Source: Clostridiales bacterium (GTDB taxonomy: Bacteria; Bacillota; Clostridia; Christensenellales; Aristaeellaceae). Taken from it: a stretch of 15,682 nucleotides of DNA. The translations under genes and the position numbers were made by a program. Positions 6,490 through 14,423 of the stretch are shown piece after piece. Location of the stretch: assembly GCA_004556985.1 (NCBI GenBank), contig SFFC01000050.1, positions 1 through 15,682 of the forward strand, in the 5' to 3' direction. Within the stretch, counting starts at the first letter, position 1; each line of letters opens with the position of its first letter. A model generated the notes under the pieces. The model ran no database searches and was not told the DNA's origin. It saw nothing but the letters and a program-made list of their open reading frames with translations.

Positions 6490-9400
6490 GTGGCTGAAGA
6501 GATGGAGATGCTCCGGCGCATCACGCCGGAGGAGGAATTTAACGCGGGGCTTGCGATCTACCGCGCGGGCGGCGTGCATCCGCTGGAGGAGGAGGGCGGC
6601 CTGCTGCGCTACGCCGTGGACGGCGAGCCCCGGCGCGTCGTGCGCGTGGGCTCGGGCAGCCGGCTGAGCGGGCGCTGCTCCTGCGACTTTTTCGGGAACG
6701 TGCACAAGCCCTGCCGCCACCTCGCCGCAGCGATGATGATGGCGATGGCGACGGGCGCGATCGAGGAGATGCGCCGCCGCCGCGCGCGGGAGAACGCCGG
6801 CGCGCTGATGGCGACGCTGCAAAGCGCGCTGCCGATGGAGACGCCGCTGTCGCTGGAGGTCACGCTGCGCGTGATCGGCGAGCGGGAGCCCATCCGCGTG
6901 TCGCTGCGCGTGGGGCAGGAGCGGATGTACGTCGTCAAGTCGATGGCGCAGTTTCTGCAGGCGCTTTCAAGCGGCGAGAGCCTGTCCTTCGGCAAGGGCT
7001 TCGTGCTGGAGCCGCAATGGATGGGCTTTTCCGGCGTCGACGCGAAGATCATCGCCCTTTTGCAGGACGCGGCCTACGTCGCCTCGCTGGAGGGGCGGCT
7101 CGTGCAGACCGGGCTCGACGCCAAATACCTGACGCTGCCGGACCGCTTCTGCCGCCGGCTGATGCAGCTGCTGATGGCCAAGCCCTTCAAGCTGTCCTTC
7201 GGCGAGGAGGTCATGCCCATTCCCTCCGTCTTCGACGGGCAGGCGGAGCTGCTCTTCGGCGTCGCGGCGAGCGGGCGCGAGCTCGAGATCCGCGCGCAGA
7301 TGCCCAAAACCCTGCGGCTGCTGGAGCCGGGCGCGGAGTTTGTCTACTGCGAGGGCGACGTGCTGCGCCTGCCGCAGGCGCAGCGCGAGATCGTGCGCGT
7401 GATGGCGGCGACGGGCCGCGAGGGCCAGTCGGCCTTCCGCTTCGACGCGGCGCAGACGCCGCGCGTCATCTCCGAGCTGCTGCCCGCGCTGGAGCGGGCG
7501 GGCGCGGTGACGCTTGACGGCGCGCTGGCCGAGCGCATCGTCCGCCGGCCGCTCCGGGTGCGCGCGTACTTTGACCGCGAGGAGAAGAGCATCCTCTGCC
7601 GGATGGCGTTCGTCTACGGGGACGAGGAGATCGACCCCTTCGCGCCGGAGCGCGCCGGAGGGCAGGAGGAGGAAAACCTGCTGATGCTGCGCGACGCGGC
7701 GGGGGAGCGAAAGGCGCTCGACCTGCTGGCCGGCGCGGGCTTTTGCATGCAGAAGGGGCGCGTCCTGCTGCGCGGGCAGGAGCCGGTCTACCGCTTTTTG
7801 ACCGAGGGCATCTACCAGATGCAGCGCGCGGCGGAGGTCTACTGTTCCGACGAGTTCAGGCGCATGACCCCGCGCAAGCCGCATTTTTCCGGCATGCTGC
7901 GCATGCAGGACGGCGCGCTGCGCCTGGAGATGGAGGAAAACGGCGAGCCCGCGCCGGAGCTCATGGCGATTCTGCAGGCGCTGCGCGACCGCAAGCGCTA
8001 TTTCCGCCTCAAGGACGGCTCCTTCCTCGACCTGACGGACATGGAGGAGTGGCGCGAGCTGGCGGAGGCGGCCGCCGGCGGGGAAAACGCCGCGCCGGAG
8101 ACGGACGACGGCCGCGGCGTCGTGGAGATCGCCTCCTACCGCGCGGCCTACATGCTCAGCCTGCTCGAGGGCGGCGCCCTGCCCGTCAAGGCGGACGACG
8201 GCGTGCGCAGCGTGGTTCAAAGCATGGACGCGGAGGGCGAGCCCTGCCCGGAGCCGCTCTACGGCATGCTGCGCCCCTACCAGAAGCGCGGCTTCATGTG
8301 GATGCAGGCGCTCGACCGGCTGCGCATGGGCGGCATCCTCGCCGACGACATGGGCCTGGGCAAGACGCTGCAGGTCATCGCGCTGCTGCTCTGGGCGAGC
8401 GCGGGCGGCGGGGAGGACAAGCACCCCTCGATCGTCGTCGCGCCGACCTCGCTCGTCTACAACTGGATGGCGGAGATCGGGCGCTTTGCGCCGTCGCTGC
8501 GCGTCGTCGTGGGCGAGGGCACGCAGGCCCAGCGCGCGCAGATGATCGCGCGGCTCGCCGCCCAGAGCTGCGACGTCGACGTCTATATCACCAGCTACCC
8601 GCTCATCCGCCGCGACATCGGCCAGCTCTCGCAGCTGACCTTCCGCTTCGCGATCCTCGACGAGGCGCAGTATATCAAAAACGCGATGAGCGTGGGCGCG
8701 GGCGCTGTCAAGCAGCTCAGGGCGCGCACGCGCTTCGCGCTGACCGGCACGCCGATGGAGAATCACCCCGGCGAGCTCTGGTCGATCTTCGACTTCGTGC
8801 TGCCGGGCTACCTGCTCTCCTTTGCGCAGTTCATGCATCGCTTCGGCGCGGGCGAGGAGACGGAGGCGCTGCGCCGGCGCATCCGCCCGTTCCTGCTGCG
8901 CAGGCTCAAGGGCGACGTGCTGCGCGAGCTGCCGGAGAAGAACGAGATTCAGATGATGGCCGACATGACCGAGGAGCAGCGGCGCGTCTATCAGGCGAGC
9001 CTCATGCGCCTGCGCCCGCAGGTCGAGGGCATGCTCGGCGGCAAGGGGCGCCTGGAGGTGCTCGCGGCGATCACGGAGCTGCGCCAGATCTGCGGCCATC
9101 CCTCGCTCGTGCTCAAGGACTACGCGGCCTCCAGCGGCAAGCTCGACCTGCTGCTGGATATCCTGCCCGGCGCGCTGGAGGCGGGACATCGCGCGCTGAT
9201 CTTCTCGCAGTTCACGCGGATGCTGCGCATCTTGCAGCGAAGGCTCGAGGCCGCGGGCATCGAATGCCTGTATCTGGACGGCGAGACGCCCTCCAAGCGG
9301 CGCATGGAGATGGTTGGGCAGTTCAACGGCGGGCAGGGCCAGGTCTTCCTGATCTCGCTCAAGGCGGGCGGCTCGGGCCTCAACCTCGTCGGCGCGGACA

Positions 9401-9642
9401 CGGTCATCCACTTCGACCCCTGGTGGAACCCCGCAGCGGAGGATCAGGCGACCGACCGCGCCCACCGCATCGGGCAGAAGAACACGGTCAACGTCATCCG
9501 CCTGATCACGCGCGGCACGATCGAGGAGCAGGTCGTCCGGCTGGGCGAGCGCAAGCGCGCGCTCTTTGACCAGATGATCACCGCGGGTGAGACGATGCCC
9601 ACCCAGCTGACGCAGGAGGATATCCGCGCGCTGTTTGAATAA
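6490..9642 (+). CDS. SWIM zinc-finger SNF2-family helicase-like ATPase
   Basis: This 1050-residue protein belongs to the bacterial Swi2/Snf2 ATPases, which move along double-stranded DNA or remodel protein-DNA or protein-RNA complexes. An N-terminal SWIM zinc site is clear: Cys63, Cys65, Cys75 and His77 (CSC...CRH). A long middle part (about 100-570) resembles the SNF2-associated region of bacterial members. The ATPase core shows DDMGLGKT (620-626, Walker A), DEAQ (724-727), LTGTPMEN (751-758), ALIFSQF (902-908), KAGGSGLNL (958-966) and the arginine-finger motif DQATDRAHRIGQ (985-996). All motor motifs are intact. GTG at 6490 is chosen because GGGGAG (6479-6484) lies five bases upstream; ATG at 6502 is the alternative. 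Its exact job is unknown; related proteins aid transcription recycling or repair. The HAD and RadC genes follow on the same strand. Confidence 0.92.
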   Translation: MAEEMEMLRRITPEEEFNAGLAIYRAGGVHPLEEEGGLLRYAVDGEPRRVVRVGSGSRLSGRCSCDFFGNVHKPCRHLAAAMMMAMATGAIEEMRRRRARENAGALMATLQSALPMETPLSLEVTLRVIGEREPIRVSLRVGQERMYVVKSMAQFLQALSSGESLSFGKGFVLEPQWMGFSGVDAKIIALLQDAAYVASLEGRLVQTGLDAKYLTLPDRFCRRLMQLLMAKPFKLSFGEEVMPIPSVFDGQAELLFGVAASGRELEIRAQMPKTLRLLEPGAEFVYCEGDVLRLPQAQREIVRVMAATGREGQSAFRFDAAQTPRVISELLPALERAGAVTLDGALAERIVRRPLRVRAYFDREEKSILCRMAFVYGDEEIDPFAPERAGGQEEENLLMLRDAAGERKALDLLAGAGFCMQKGRVLLRGQEPVYRFLTEGIYQMQRAAEVYCSDEFRRMTPRKPHFSGMLRMQDGALRLEMEENGEPAPELMAILQALRDRKRYFRLKDGSFLDLTDMEEWRELAEAAAGGENAAPETDDGRGVVEIASYRAAYMLSLLEGGALPVKADDGVRSVVQSMDAEGEPCPEPLYGMLRPYQKRGFMWMQALDRLRMGGILADDMGLGKTLQVIALLLWASAGGGEDKHPSIVVAPTSLVYNWMAEIGRFAPSLRVVVGEGTQAQRAQMIARLAAQSCDVDVYITSYPLIRRDIGQLSQLTFRFAILDEAQYIKNAMSVGAGAVKQLRARTRFALTGTPMENHPGELWSIFDFVLPGYLLSFAQFMHRFGAGEETEALRRRIRPFLLRRLKGDVLRELPEKNEIQMMADMTEEQRRVYQASLMRLRPQVEGMLGGKGRLEVLAAITELRQICGHPSLVLKDYAASSGKLDLLLDILPGALEAGHRALIFSQFTRMLRILQRRLEAAGIECLYLDGETPSKRRMEMVGQFNGGQGQVFLISLKAGGSGLNLVGADTVIHFDPWWNPAAEDQATDRAHRIGQKNTVNVIRLITRGTIEEQVVRLGERKRALFDQMITAGETMPTQLTQEDIRALFE

Positions 9643-9747
9643 TCTCCCTGATACCGCCGCGAAGCGGTCTGCGATTGAGACGGATTCCTTTCGCCAACCC
9701 GGAAAACCAACAAACCAAATTCTCATTTTCCTTTTGCATAACCCCAC

Positions 9748-9753
9748 AAGGAG
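9748..9753 (+). promoter_or_regulatory. Ribosome binding site deciding the HAD gene start
   Basis: AAGGAG lies five bases before the ATG at 9759, directly upstream of the conserved first strand of the HAD fold. It rules out an in-frame ATG at 9675. Confidence 0.85.
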
Positions 9754-9758
9754 CAACC

Positions 9759-10400
9759 ATGACGCACATCATCTGGGATTTCAACGGCACGCTGCTGTGC
9801 GACGCGCAGCTCTCCGTGGACACGGACAACGCCGTCTTCGACATGCTCGGCCTGCCGCGCATCACGCTTGAGACCTACCGAGAGAAGATGACCATGCCCG
9901 TGCGCGACTTTTACCTCGCGCTGGGCATCGACTACGACGTAACCCCCTATGAGACGATCGCGCGGCTGTGGCTCGACCGCTTCAACGCCGGCGCCGTCGG
10001 CGCGGGGCTGATGCCCGGCGCGCTTGACACCGTCCGCCGCCTGGGCGTGCAGGGCTTTACGCAGTCCGTGCTCTCGGCGAGCTACGAGCCCTCCGTGCAG
10101 AGCCAGTGCGAAGCGCTGGGGCTGACGCCCTATATGCTCGCCGTCGACGGCCTGGAGGACGAGAGCGCTGCGCGCAAGACCGATATCGGCCGTCGGCAGA
10201 TGGCGCGCCTGGCGCTCGACCCGGCCAGGACCGTGCTGGTGGGCGACATGGTCGCCGACGCGGAGCTCGCGCAGGCGCTGGGCGTTGCCTGCGTGCTCGT
10301 GCCCTGGGGCCATAACGACCTCGCGCGGCTGGAGCGGACGCACTGCCCCGTCGCGCGCAGCTTTGAAGCGCTCGAGGCGCTGCTGCTTTCCATGCGATAA
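9759..10400 (+). CDS. HAD-superfamily hydrolase with a DxN variant of motif I
   Basis: This 213-residue protein is a HAD hydrolase of the phosphoglycolate-phosphatase-like type with an inserted helical cap (about residues 15-85). The start codon is set by AAGGAG at 9748-9753. Motif I reads IWDFNGTLL: the nucleophile Asp7 is present, but the usual second Asp, the general acid/base, is Asn9. Motif II is Ser106 (SVLSAS), motif III is Lys140 (ARKTD) and motif IV is GDMVADAE (Asp163, Asp167). The fold and metal site look intact. The Asn replacement could slow or change phosphate transfer, as it would in HAD variants not acting as ordinary phosphatases. The substrate is unknown. The radC-like gene begins 24 bases after its stop, so the two are probably co-transcribed. 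Confidence 0.85.
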   Translation: MTHIIWDFNGTLLCDAQLSVDTDNAVFDMLGLPRITLETYREKMTMPVRDFYLALGIDYDVTPYETIARLWLDRFNAGAVGAGLMPGALDTVRRLGVQGFTQSVLSASYEPSVQSQCEALGLTPYMLAVDGLEDESAARKTDIGRRQMARLALDPARTVLVGDMVADAELAQALGVACVLVPWGHNDLARLERTHCPVARSFEALEALLLSMR

Positions 10401-10424
10401 AGCCCGGAGAAGGGAGGAGCACCC

Positions 10425-11222
10425 ATGGATGAAAACGTTCATGCGGGCCATCGCGCCCGCCTGCGGGAGCGGTTCCTGCGCGAGGGCCTCGACGGCTTTT
10501 CCGAGCACGAGGTGCTCGAGCTGCTGCTGATCTATGCCATTCCCCAGAGGGATGTCAACCCGCTCGCGCATGCGCTGATCGCGCGCTTCGGCTCGCTTGC
10601 CGGTGTGCTGGAGGAGGATGCCGCCGAGCTGCGCCAGGTCAGCGGCGTCGGCGAAAACGCCGCCGTGCTGCTGAGCCTGATGCCCGCGCTGCTGGGCCGC
10701 TACCAGAAGAGCGCCATGGGCGAGCGGCCCGTGCTCAGCAACTTTGCGCAGGCGAAGACCTTCTGCGGCGCGCTCTTCTTCGGCGCGCACGACGAGCGCT
10801 TTTACATCGTCTGCCTGGACAAGAGCGCGCGGGTCATCCACACGGAGATGCTCCACCGCGGGACGATCGATGAGGTCGCCGTCTATCCCCGGCCCGTTGT
10901 GGAGATCGCCCTGCGCCATCACGCGCATGCCGTCCTGCTGGCGCACAACCATCCCGGCGGCATCGGCGAGCCCTCGCAGGAGGACTATCAGGCGACGCGC
11001 GCGCTCGTCGCCGCGCTGCGCCCGGTGGGCATCGGCGTCGTCGACCACCTGATCTTCAGCGGCGCGAAGGCGCACTCCATGACCATGCACAGCGAATGCG
11101 GCGACGCCCAGCCCGAGGAATTCAGCTATTTCATGCGCAGCCGCCAGGTGCCCGGCCGGCGCGGCGCGCTGCGCGAGGGGCCGCAGGATGGGCTCGTCGC
11201 CTTGAGCGAGGAGACGCTTTGA
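10425..11222 (+). CDS. radC: RadC-family (UPF0758) JAB-domain protein
   Basis: This 265-residue protein has the two-part RadC layout. An N-terminal helix-hairpin-helix region contains GHRARLRERFL, HEVLELLL (28-35) and the hairpin LRQVSGVGENAA (69-80). A C-terminal JAB/MPN metalloprotease-like domain carries HNHPGGIGEPSQED with His174, His176, Ser184 and Asp187, the expected zinc-site residues. An acidic candidate upstream is Glu141. The start follows GGGAGG, about nine bases away. About 30 residues beyond the usual end are variable and basic. Despite the name, a direct role in recombinational repair is not established for the family; enzymatic activity and substrate are unclear. It is the last gene of its unit, since an intrinsic terminator begins seven bases after the stop. 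Confidence 0.93.
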   Translation: MDENVHAGHRARLRERFLREGLDGFSEHEVLELLLIYAIPQRDVNPLAHALIARFGSLAGVLEEDAAELRQVSGVGENAAVLLSLMPALLGRYQKSAMGERPVLSNFAQAKTFCGALFFGAHDERFYIVCLDKSARVIHTEMLHRGTIDEVAVYPRPVVEIALRHHAHAVLLAHNHPGGIGEPSQEDYQATRALVAALRPVGIGVVDHLIFSGAKAHSMTMHSECGDAQPEEFSYFMRSRQVPGRRGALREGPQDGLVALSEETL

Positions 11223-11228
11223 AAACAT

Positions 11229-11257
11229 GCAGGCGGGCCTCCCCGCTTGCTTTTTTT
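11229..11257 (+). terminator. Intrinsic terminator after radC
   Basis: GCAGGCGGG (11229-11237) pairs with CCCGCTTGC (11242-11250), nine pairs including one G-U, around the loop CCTC. Seven T residues follow (11251-11257). It overlaps the -35 region of the next promoter, so the two transcription units are packed end to start. Confidence 0.92.
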
Positions 11258-11274
11258 GCTTTTCATGCTATAAT
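11247..11274 (+). promoter_or_regulatory. Extended -10 promoter of the B12 uptake operon
   Basis: TGCTATAAT (11266-11274) is a perfect -10 box with the TGn extension. A weak -35 (TTGCTT, 11247-11252) lies 16 bases upstream, inside the radC terminator. Transcription should start near 11281, just before the riboswitch. Confidence 0.8.
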
Positions 11275-11285
11275 CGAAGTCGTGA

Positions 11286-11299
11286 GCGCCGAAAGGCGC
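11286..11299 (+). other. 5'-end hairpin with a GNRA-type tetraloop
   Basis: GCGCC (11286-11290) and GGCGC (11295-11299) close on GAAA. It lies a few bases from the predicted transcript start and abuts the riboswitch P1 helix, sharing up to four bases with its longest form. It may stack on P1 or protect the 5' end. Confidence 0.55.
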
Positions 11300-11480
11300 G
11301 CGGATGGGCGCAAGCCCCGGGAACGGAGTGAAAGTCTCCGGCAGTAGCCGCTGCTGTAAGGAAAACGCGCGGCCTCCCAGGCCGAACAGGCAGTCACTGG
11401 CGCAATCCGCCCTGCGAGCGGGCGGAGGAGCCGGGAAGGCGGGAGGACGCAGACCCAAGCCAGAAGACCGATCCGCGCGC
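11296..11480 (+). ncRNA. Cobalamin (B12) riboswitch
   Basis: The conserved cobalamin aptamer blocks are in order: GGGAACGGAGTGAAAGTC, GCAGTAGCCGCTGCTGTAAGG, AGTCACTGGC, GGGAAGGCGGGAGGAC and the B12 box AAGCCAGAAGACC. A 10-bp P1 helix closes the domain (11296-11305 with 11471-11480). The downstream genes form a B12 importer, which fits the expected ligand. The 70 bases between the aptamer and the btuF ATG hold a small GC hairpin followed by A residues rather than a T run. Control by sequestering the ribosome site is therefore more likely than transcription termination, but I could not draw a decisive switch helix. Confidence 0.95.
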
Positions 11481-11550
11481 GCCGACCCCTCCGGCTGTGA
11501 GGAAGGCGGCATGAGCGCCGCAAAAAAACAATCGCAAGGAGAAATGCAGC

Positions 11551-12456
11551 ATGAAAAGAAACATCCTCGCTCTGCTTGTGCTGGCCGCGCTGATGCTCGC
11601 CGCGTGCGCGCTGGCCGAAAAACCCGATACCGACCGCGCCGGCAACCCCATCGCCCTGCCGGATACCGTCGAGCGCATCGTCTGCCTGGCCCCGAGCACG
11701 GCGGAAATCCTTGAGGGCCTGGGCATGGCGGATTGCTTCGTCGCGGTGGACACGAATACCGCCGCGCAGATGGAGAGCGCGCAGGCGCTGCCCGCGTTTG
11801 ACATGATGGCGCCGGACTGCGAGGCCATCGCGGCGCTTGCGCCGGACGTCGTCTTTACCTCCGGCATGGCCTATATCAGCGGCGATCCCTACCGGGCGCT
11901 GATCGACCTGGGCATTGCCGTCGTCGACATTCCGTCCTCGAGCTCCATCGCCGCGATCGAGGAGGACATCGCCTTTATCGGCGACGTCGTGGATCGCGCG
12001 CAGGAGGCCGAGGCGCTGGTCGACAGCCTCAACGCCGAGCTTGACCGCGTCAGCGCGGCGACCGCCGCCATCGAGCCGAAGAAGACCGTGCTCTTTGAGA
12101 TCAGCGCGCTGCCGTATCTCTATTCCTTCGGCAGCGGCACGTTTCTTGACGAGATGATCACGCTCATCGGCGCCAAGAACGTCTTTGGCGATCAGGCGGG
12201 CTGGCTGCCCGTCGCGGAGGAGGACGCCGTCGCCGCGAATCCCGACGTGATCCTCACCAGCGTCAACTACATCGACGACCCGGTCGGCGAAATTCTCGCC
12301 CGTGCAGGCTGGGAGAGCGTCACGGCGGTTGCAAATGGCGACGTCTACGCGATCGACGCGAACGCCAGCAACCAGCCGAGCCAAAACATCGTGGTCGCGC
12401 TGCGGGAGATGCTCGCGGCGGTCTATCCCGAGGTCTATGCGGCGCTGTATGAGTGA
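11551..12456 (+). CDS. btuF: Vitamin B12 ABC transporter substrate-binding lipoprotein BtuF
   Basis: This 301-residue class III periplasmic-binding-type protein would capture cobalamin outside the membrane and deliver it to BtuCD. The lipobox LAAC (16-19) makes Cys19 the lipidation site, as expected for a cell without an outer-membrane-bound periplasm. The mature domain starts with TDRAGNPIALPDTVERIVCLAPSTAEIL-type family sequence (for example CLAPSTAEILEGLG), then LAPDVVFTSG and VAANPDVILTS. The protein end matches the family (helical IVVALREMLAAVYPEVY). AAGGAG (11536-11541) lies nine bases before the start. Sequence alone cannot separate B12 from heme or siderophore binding. The riboswitch directly upstream is the argument for B12 or a related corrinoid. 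The stop overlaps the btuC start by eight bases. Confidence 0.93.
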   Translation: MKRNILALLVLAALMLAACALAEKPDTDRAGNPIALPDTVERIVCLAPSTAEILEGLGMADCFVAVDTNTAAQMESAQALPAFDMMAPDCEAIAALAPDVVFTSGMAYISGDPYRALIDLGIAVVDIPSSSSIAAIEEDIAFIGDVVDRAQEAEALVDSLNAELDRVSAATAAIEPKKTVLFEISALPYLYSFGSGTFLDEMITLIGAKNVFGDQAGWLPVAEEDAVAANPDVILTSVNYIDDPVGEILARAGWESVTAVANGDVYAIDANASNQPSQNIVVALREMLAAVYPEVYAALYE

Positions 12457-13506
12457 CGCCATTTCAAGCAAAAGGAGGAGCGGCAGGGCGGGCGTCCTGC
12501 TGCTCCTCGTGTGCTTTTGCGCGGCGGTCTTCCTGCTCGCCGTGGGCGTCGGCTCGGTCGCCATCCCCGTGCGGGAGACGCTCATGATCGCGCGCGCGGC
12601 GCTGACCGGCGCGCCTGTGCCCGACGCCATCCCCGCGCTGCACGTCTCGATCCTCACGAAGCTGCGCCTGCCGCGCGTGCTGCTCTCGCTGCTGTGCGGC
12701 GCAGCGCTGTCCCTGGCGGGCGCCGTGATGCAGAGCGTGCTGCGCAACCCGCTCGCCTCGGGCTACACGCTGGGCGTCTCCTCCGGCGCGTCGCTGGGCG
12801 CGGCGCTCGTGCTGCTGCTGGGGCTTCGCCTGCCGCTCGTCGGCGCGGCGACGCTGCCTGCGGCGGGGTTTGCCTTCGGCCTGTTGACCGTGCTCTTTGC
12901 GATGGCGCTGAGCGCGCGCTTTGACCCTGGCCTGCGCAGCGACACGATCGTCCTGACCGGCATGGTCATCAGTCTGTTTGCCTCGGCGATTCTCTCGCTG
13001 CTCTGCTCGCTCAACCGCGAGAGCCTGGAGCGGCTCTACTTCTGGCAGCTGGGCAGCTTTTCCGGCGCGTCGCTTGAGGAATGCGCGCTGCTCCTTGCCG
13101 TGCTGGCGCTTTCGCTGCCCTGCCTGCTGCGCTGGTCGGGGGAGATGGACATCCTGACCTTCGGCGACGAGCTCGCCGGGACGAGCGGCTTTTCGCCCAA
13201 ACGGATGCGCACGGCGCTGATCCTGCTTGCGACGCTGCTGACGGGCACGGCCGTCTCCTTCTGCGGCGCGATCGGCTTTGTCGACCTGGTCATGCCGCAT
13301 CTGGCGCGCCGGCTTGTCGGCCCGCGGCACAGGGCGCTGCTGCCGGCCTGCGCGCTGCTGGGCGGCATCTGCATGATGCTCGCGGATCTGGCCGCGCGCA
13401 CGGTGCTCAGCCCGCGCGAGCTGCCGGTCGGCGCCGTCACGGCGCTGTTTGGCGCGCCGTTTTTCCTGCTCGTCTACTTCGGGCGCAGGCGAAGGGAGGC
13501 GGACGC

Positions 13507-13510
<4 letters not shown>
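12449..13510 (+). CDS. btuC: Vitamin B12 ABC transporter permease BtuC (FecCD family)
   Basis: This 353-residue integral membrane permease forms the translocation channel as a dimer. Many hydrophobic segments alternate with short loops. Family signatures are RLPRVLLSLLCGAALSLAG (73-91), GAVMQSVLRNPLASGYTLGVSSGA (91-114, in outline), WQLGSFSGAS and the cytoplasmic coupling region GFVDLVMPHLARRLVGPRHR. The start at 12449 (ATG overlapping the btuF stop) gives the usual FecCD N-terminus, a short basic stretch then the first membrane helix; the frame is open further upstream inside btuF, but that part is not conserved. The overlaps with btuF (8 bases) and btuD (ATGA, 4 bases) suggest translational coupling. 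It could carry other metal chelates in other settings; here the riboswitch points to corrinoids. Confidence 0.93.
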
Positions 13511-14271
<761 letters not shown>

Positions 14272-14273
14272 GA

Positions 14274-14315
14274 TCAGCAATCAGGGCCACCCCGAGGGGT
14301 GGCCCTGATTGCTGA
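14274..14315. terminator. Long perfect hairpin between convergent btuD and aroF, possible two-way terminator
   Basis: Two 20-base arms (14274-14293 and 14296-14315) are perfectly complementary; allowing a realistic loop leaves a 19-bp stem with CGAG at the tip. It sits at the meeting point of two convergent units, where a terminator is expected. Neither side has a T run, so it is not a textbook intrinsic terminator. A small GAAAA-GGG-TTTTC hairpin follows at 14314-14326. Confidence 0.65.
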
Positions 14316-14423
14316 AAAGGGTTTTCCGTATGAAGCCTGCTTTTGCTGGGCGAACCCGTCTCAATCGTAGGCTGCTTTGCATCCCTCAGACTCCCCTTTT
14401 CGCTTCGCGCTGGTTGAAGCGAT

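Noticed and set aside
9653..9668. ACCGC/GCGGT hairpin after the SNF2 gene as a terminator
   Set aside because: Only five pairs and no T run follows.
6967..9756. 929-codon open frame on the minus strand opposite the SNF2 gene
   Set aside because: Shadow of a GC-rich coding strand: Arg/Ala/Leu/Gln-rich composition, no family motif, and the plus-strand gene has intact SNF2 motifs throughout.
9723..11228. 501-codon minus-strand frame opposite the HAD and radC genes
   Set aside because: Antisense shadow spanning two recognisable genes and an intergenic gap; no motif or start signal.
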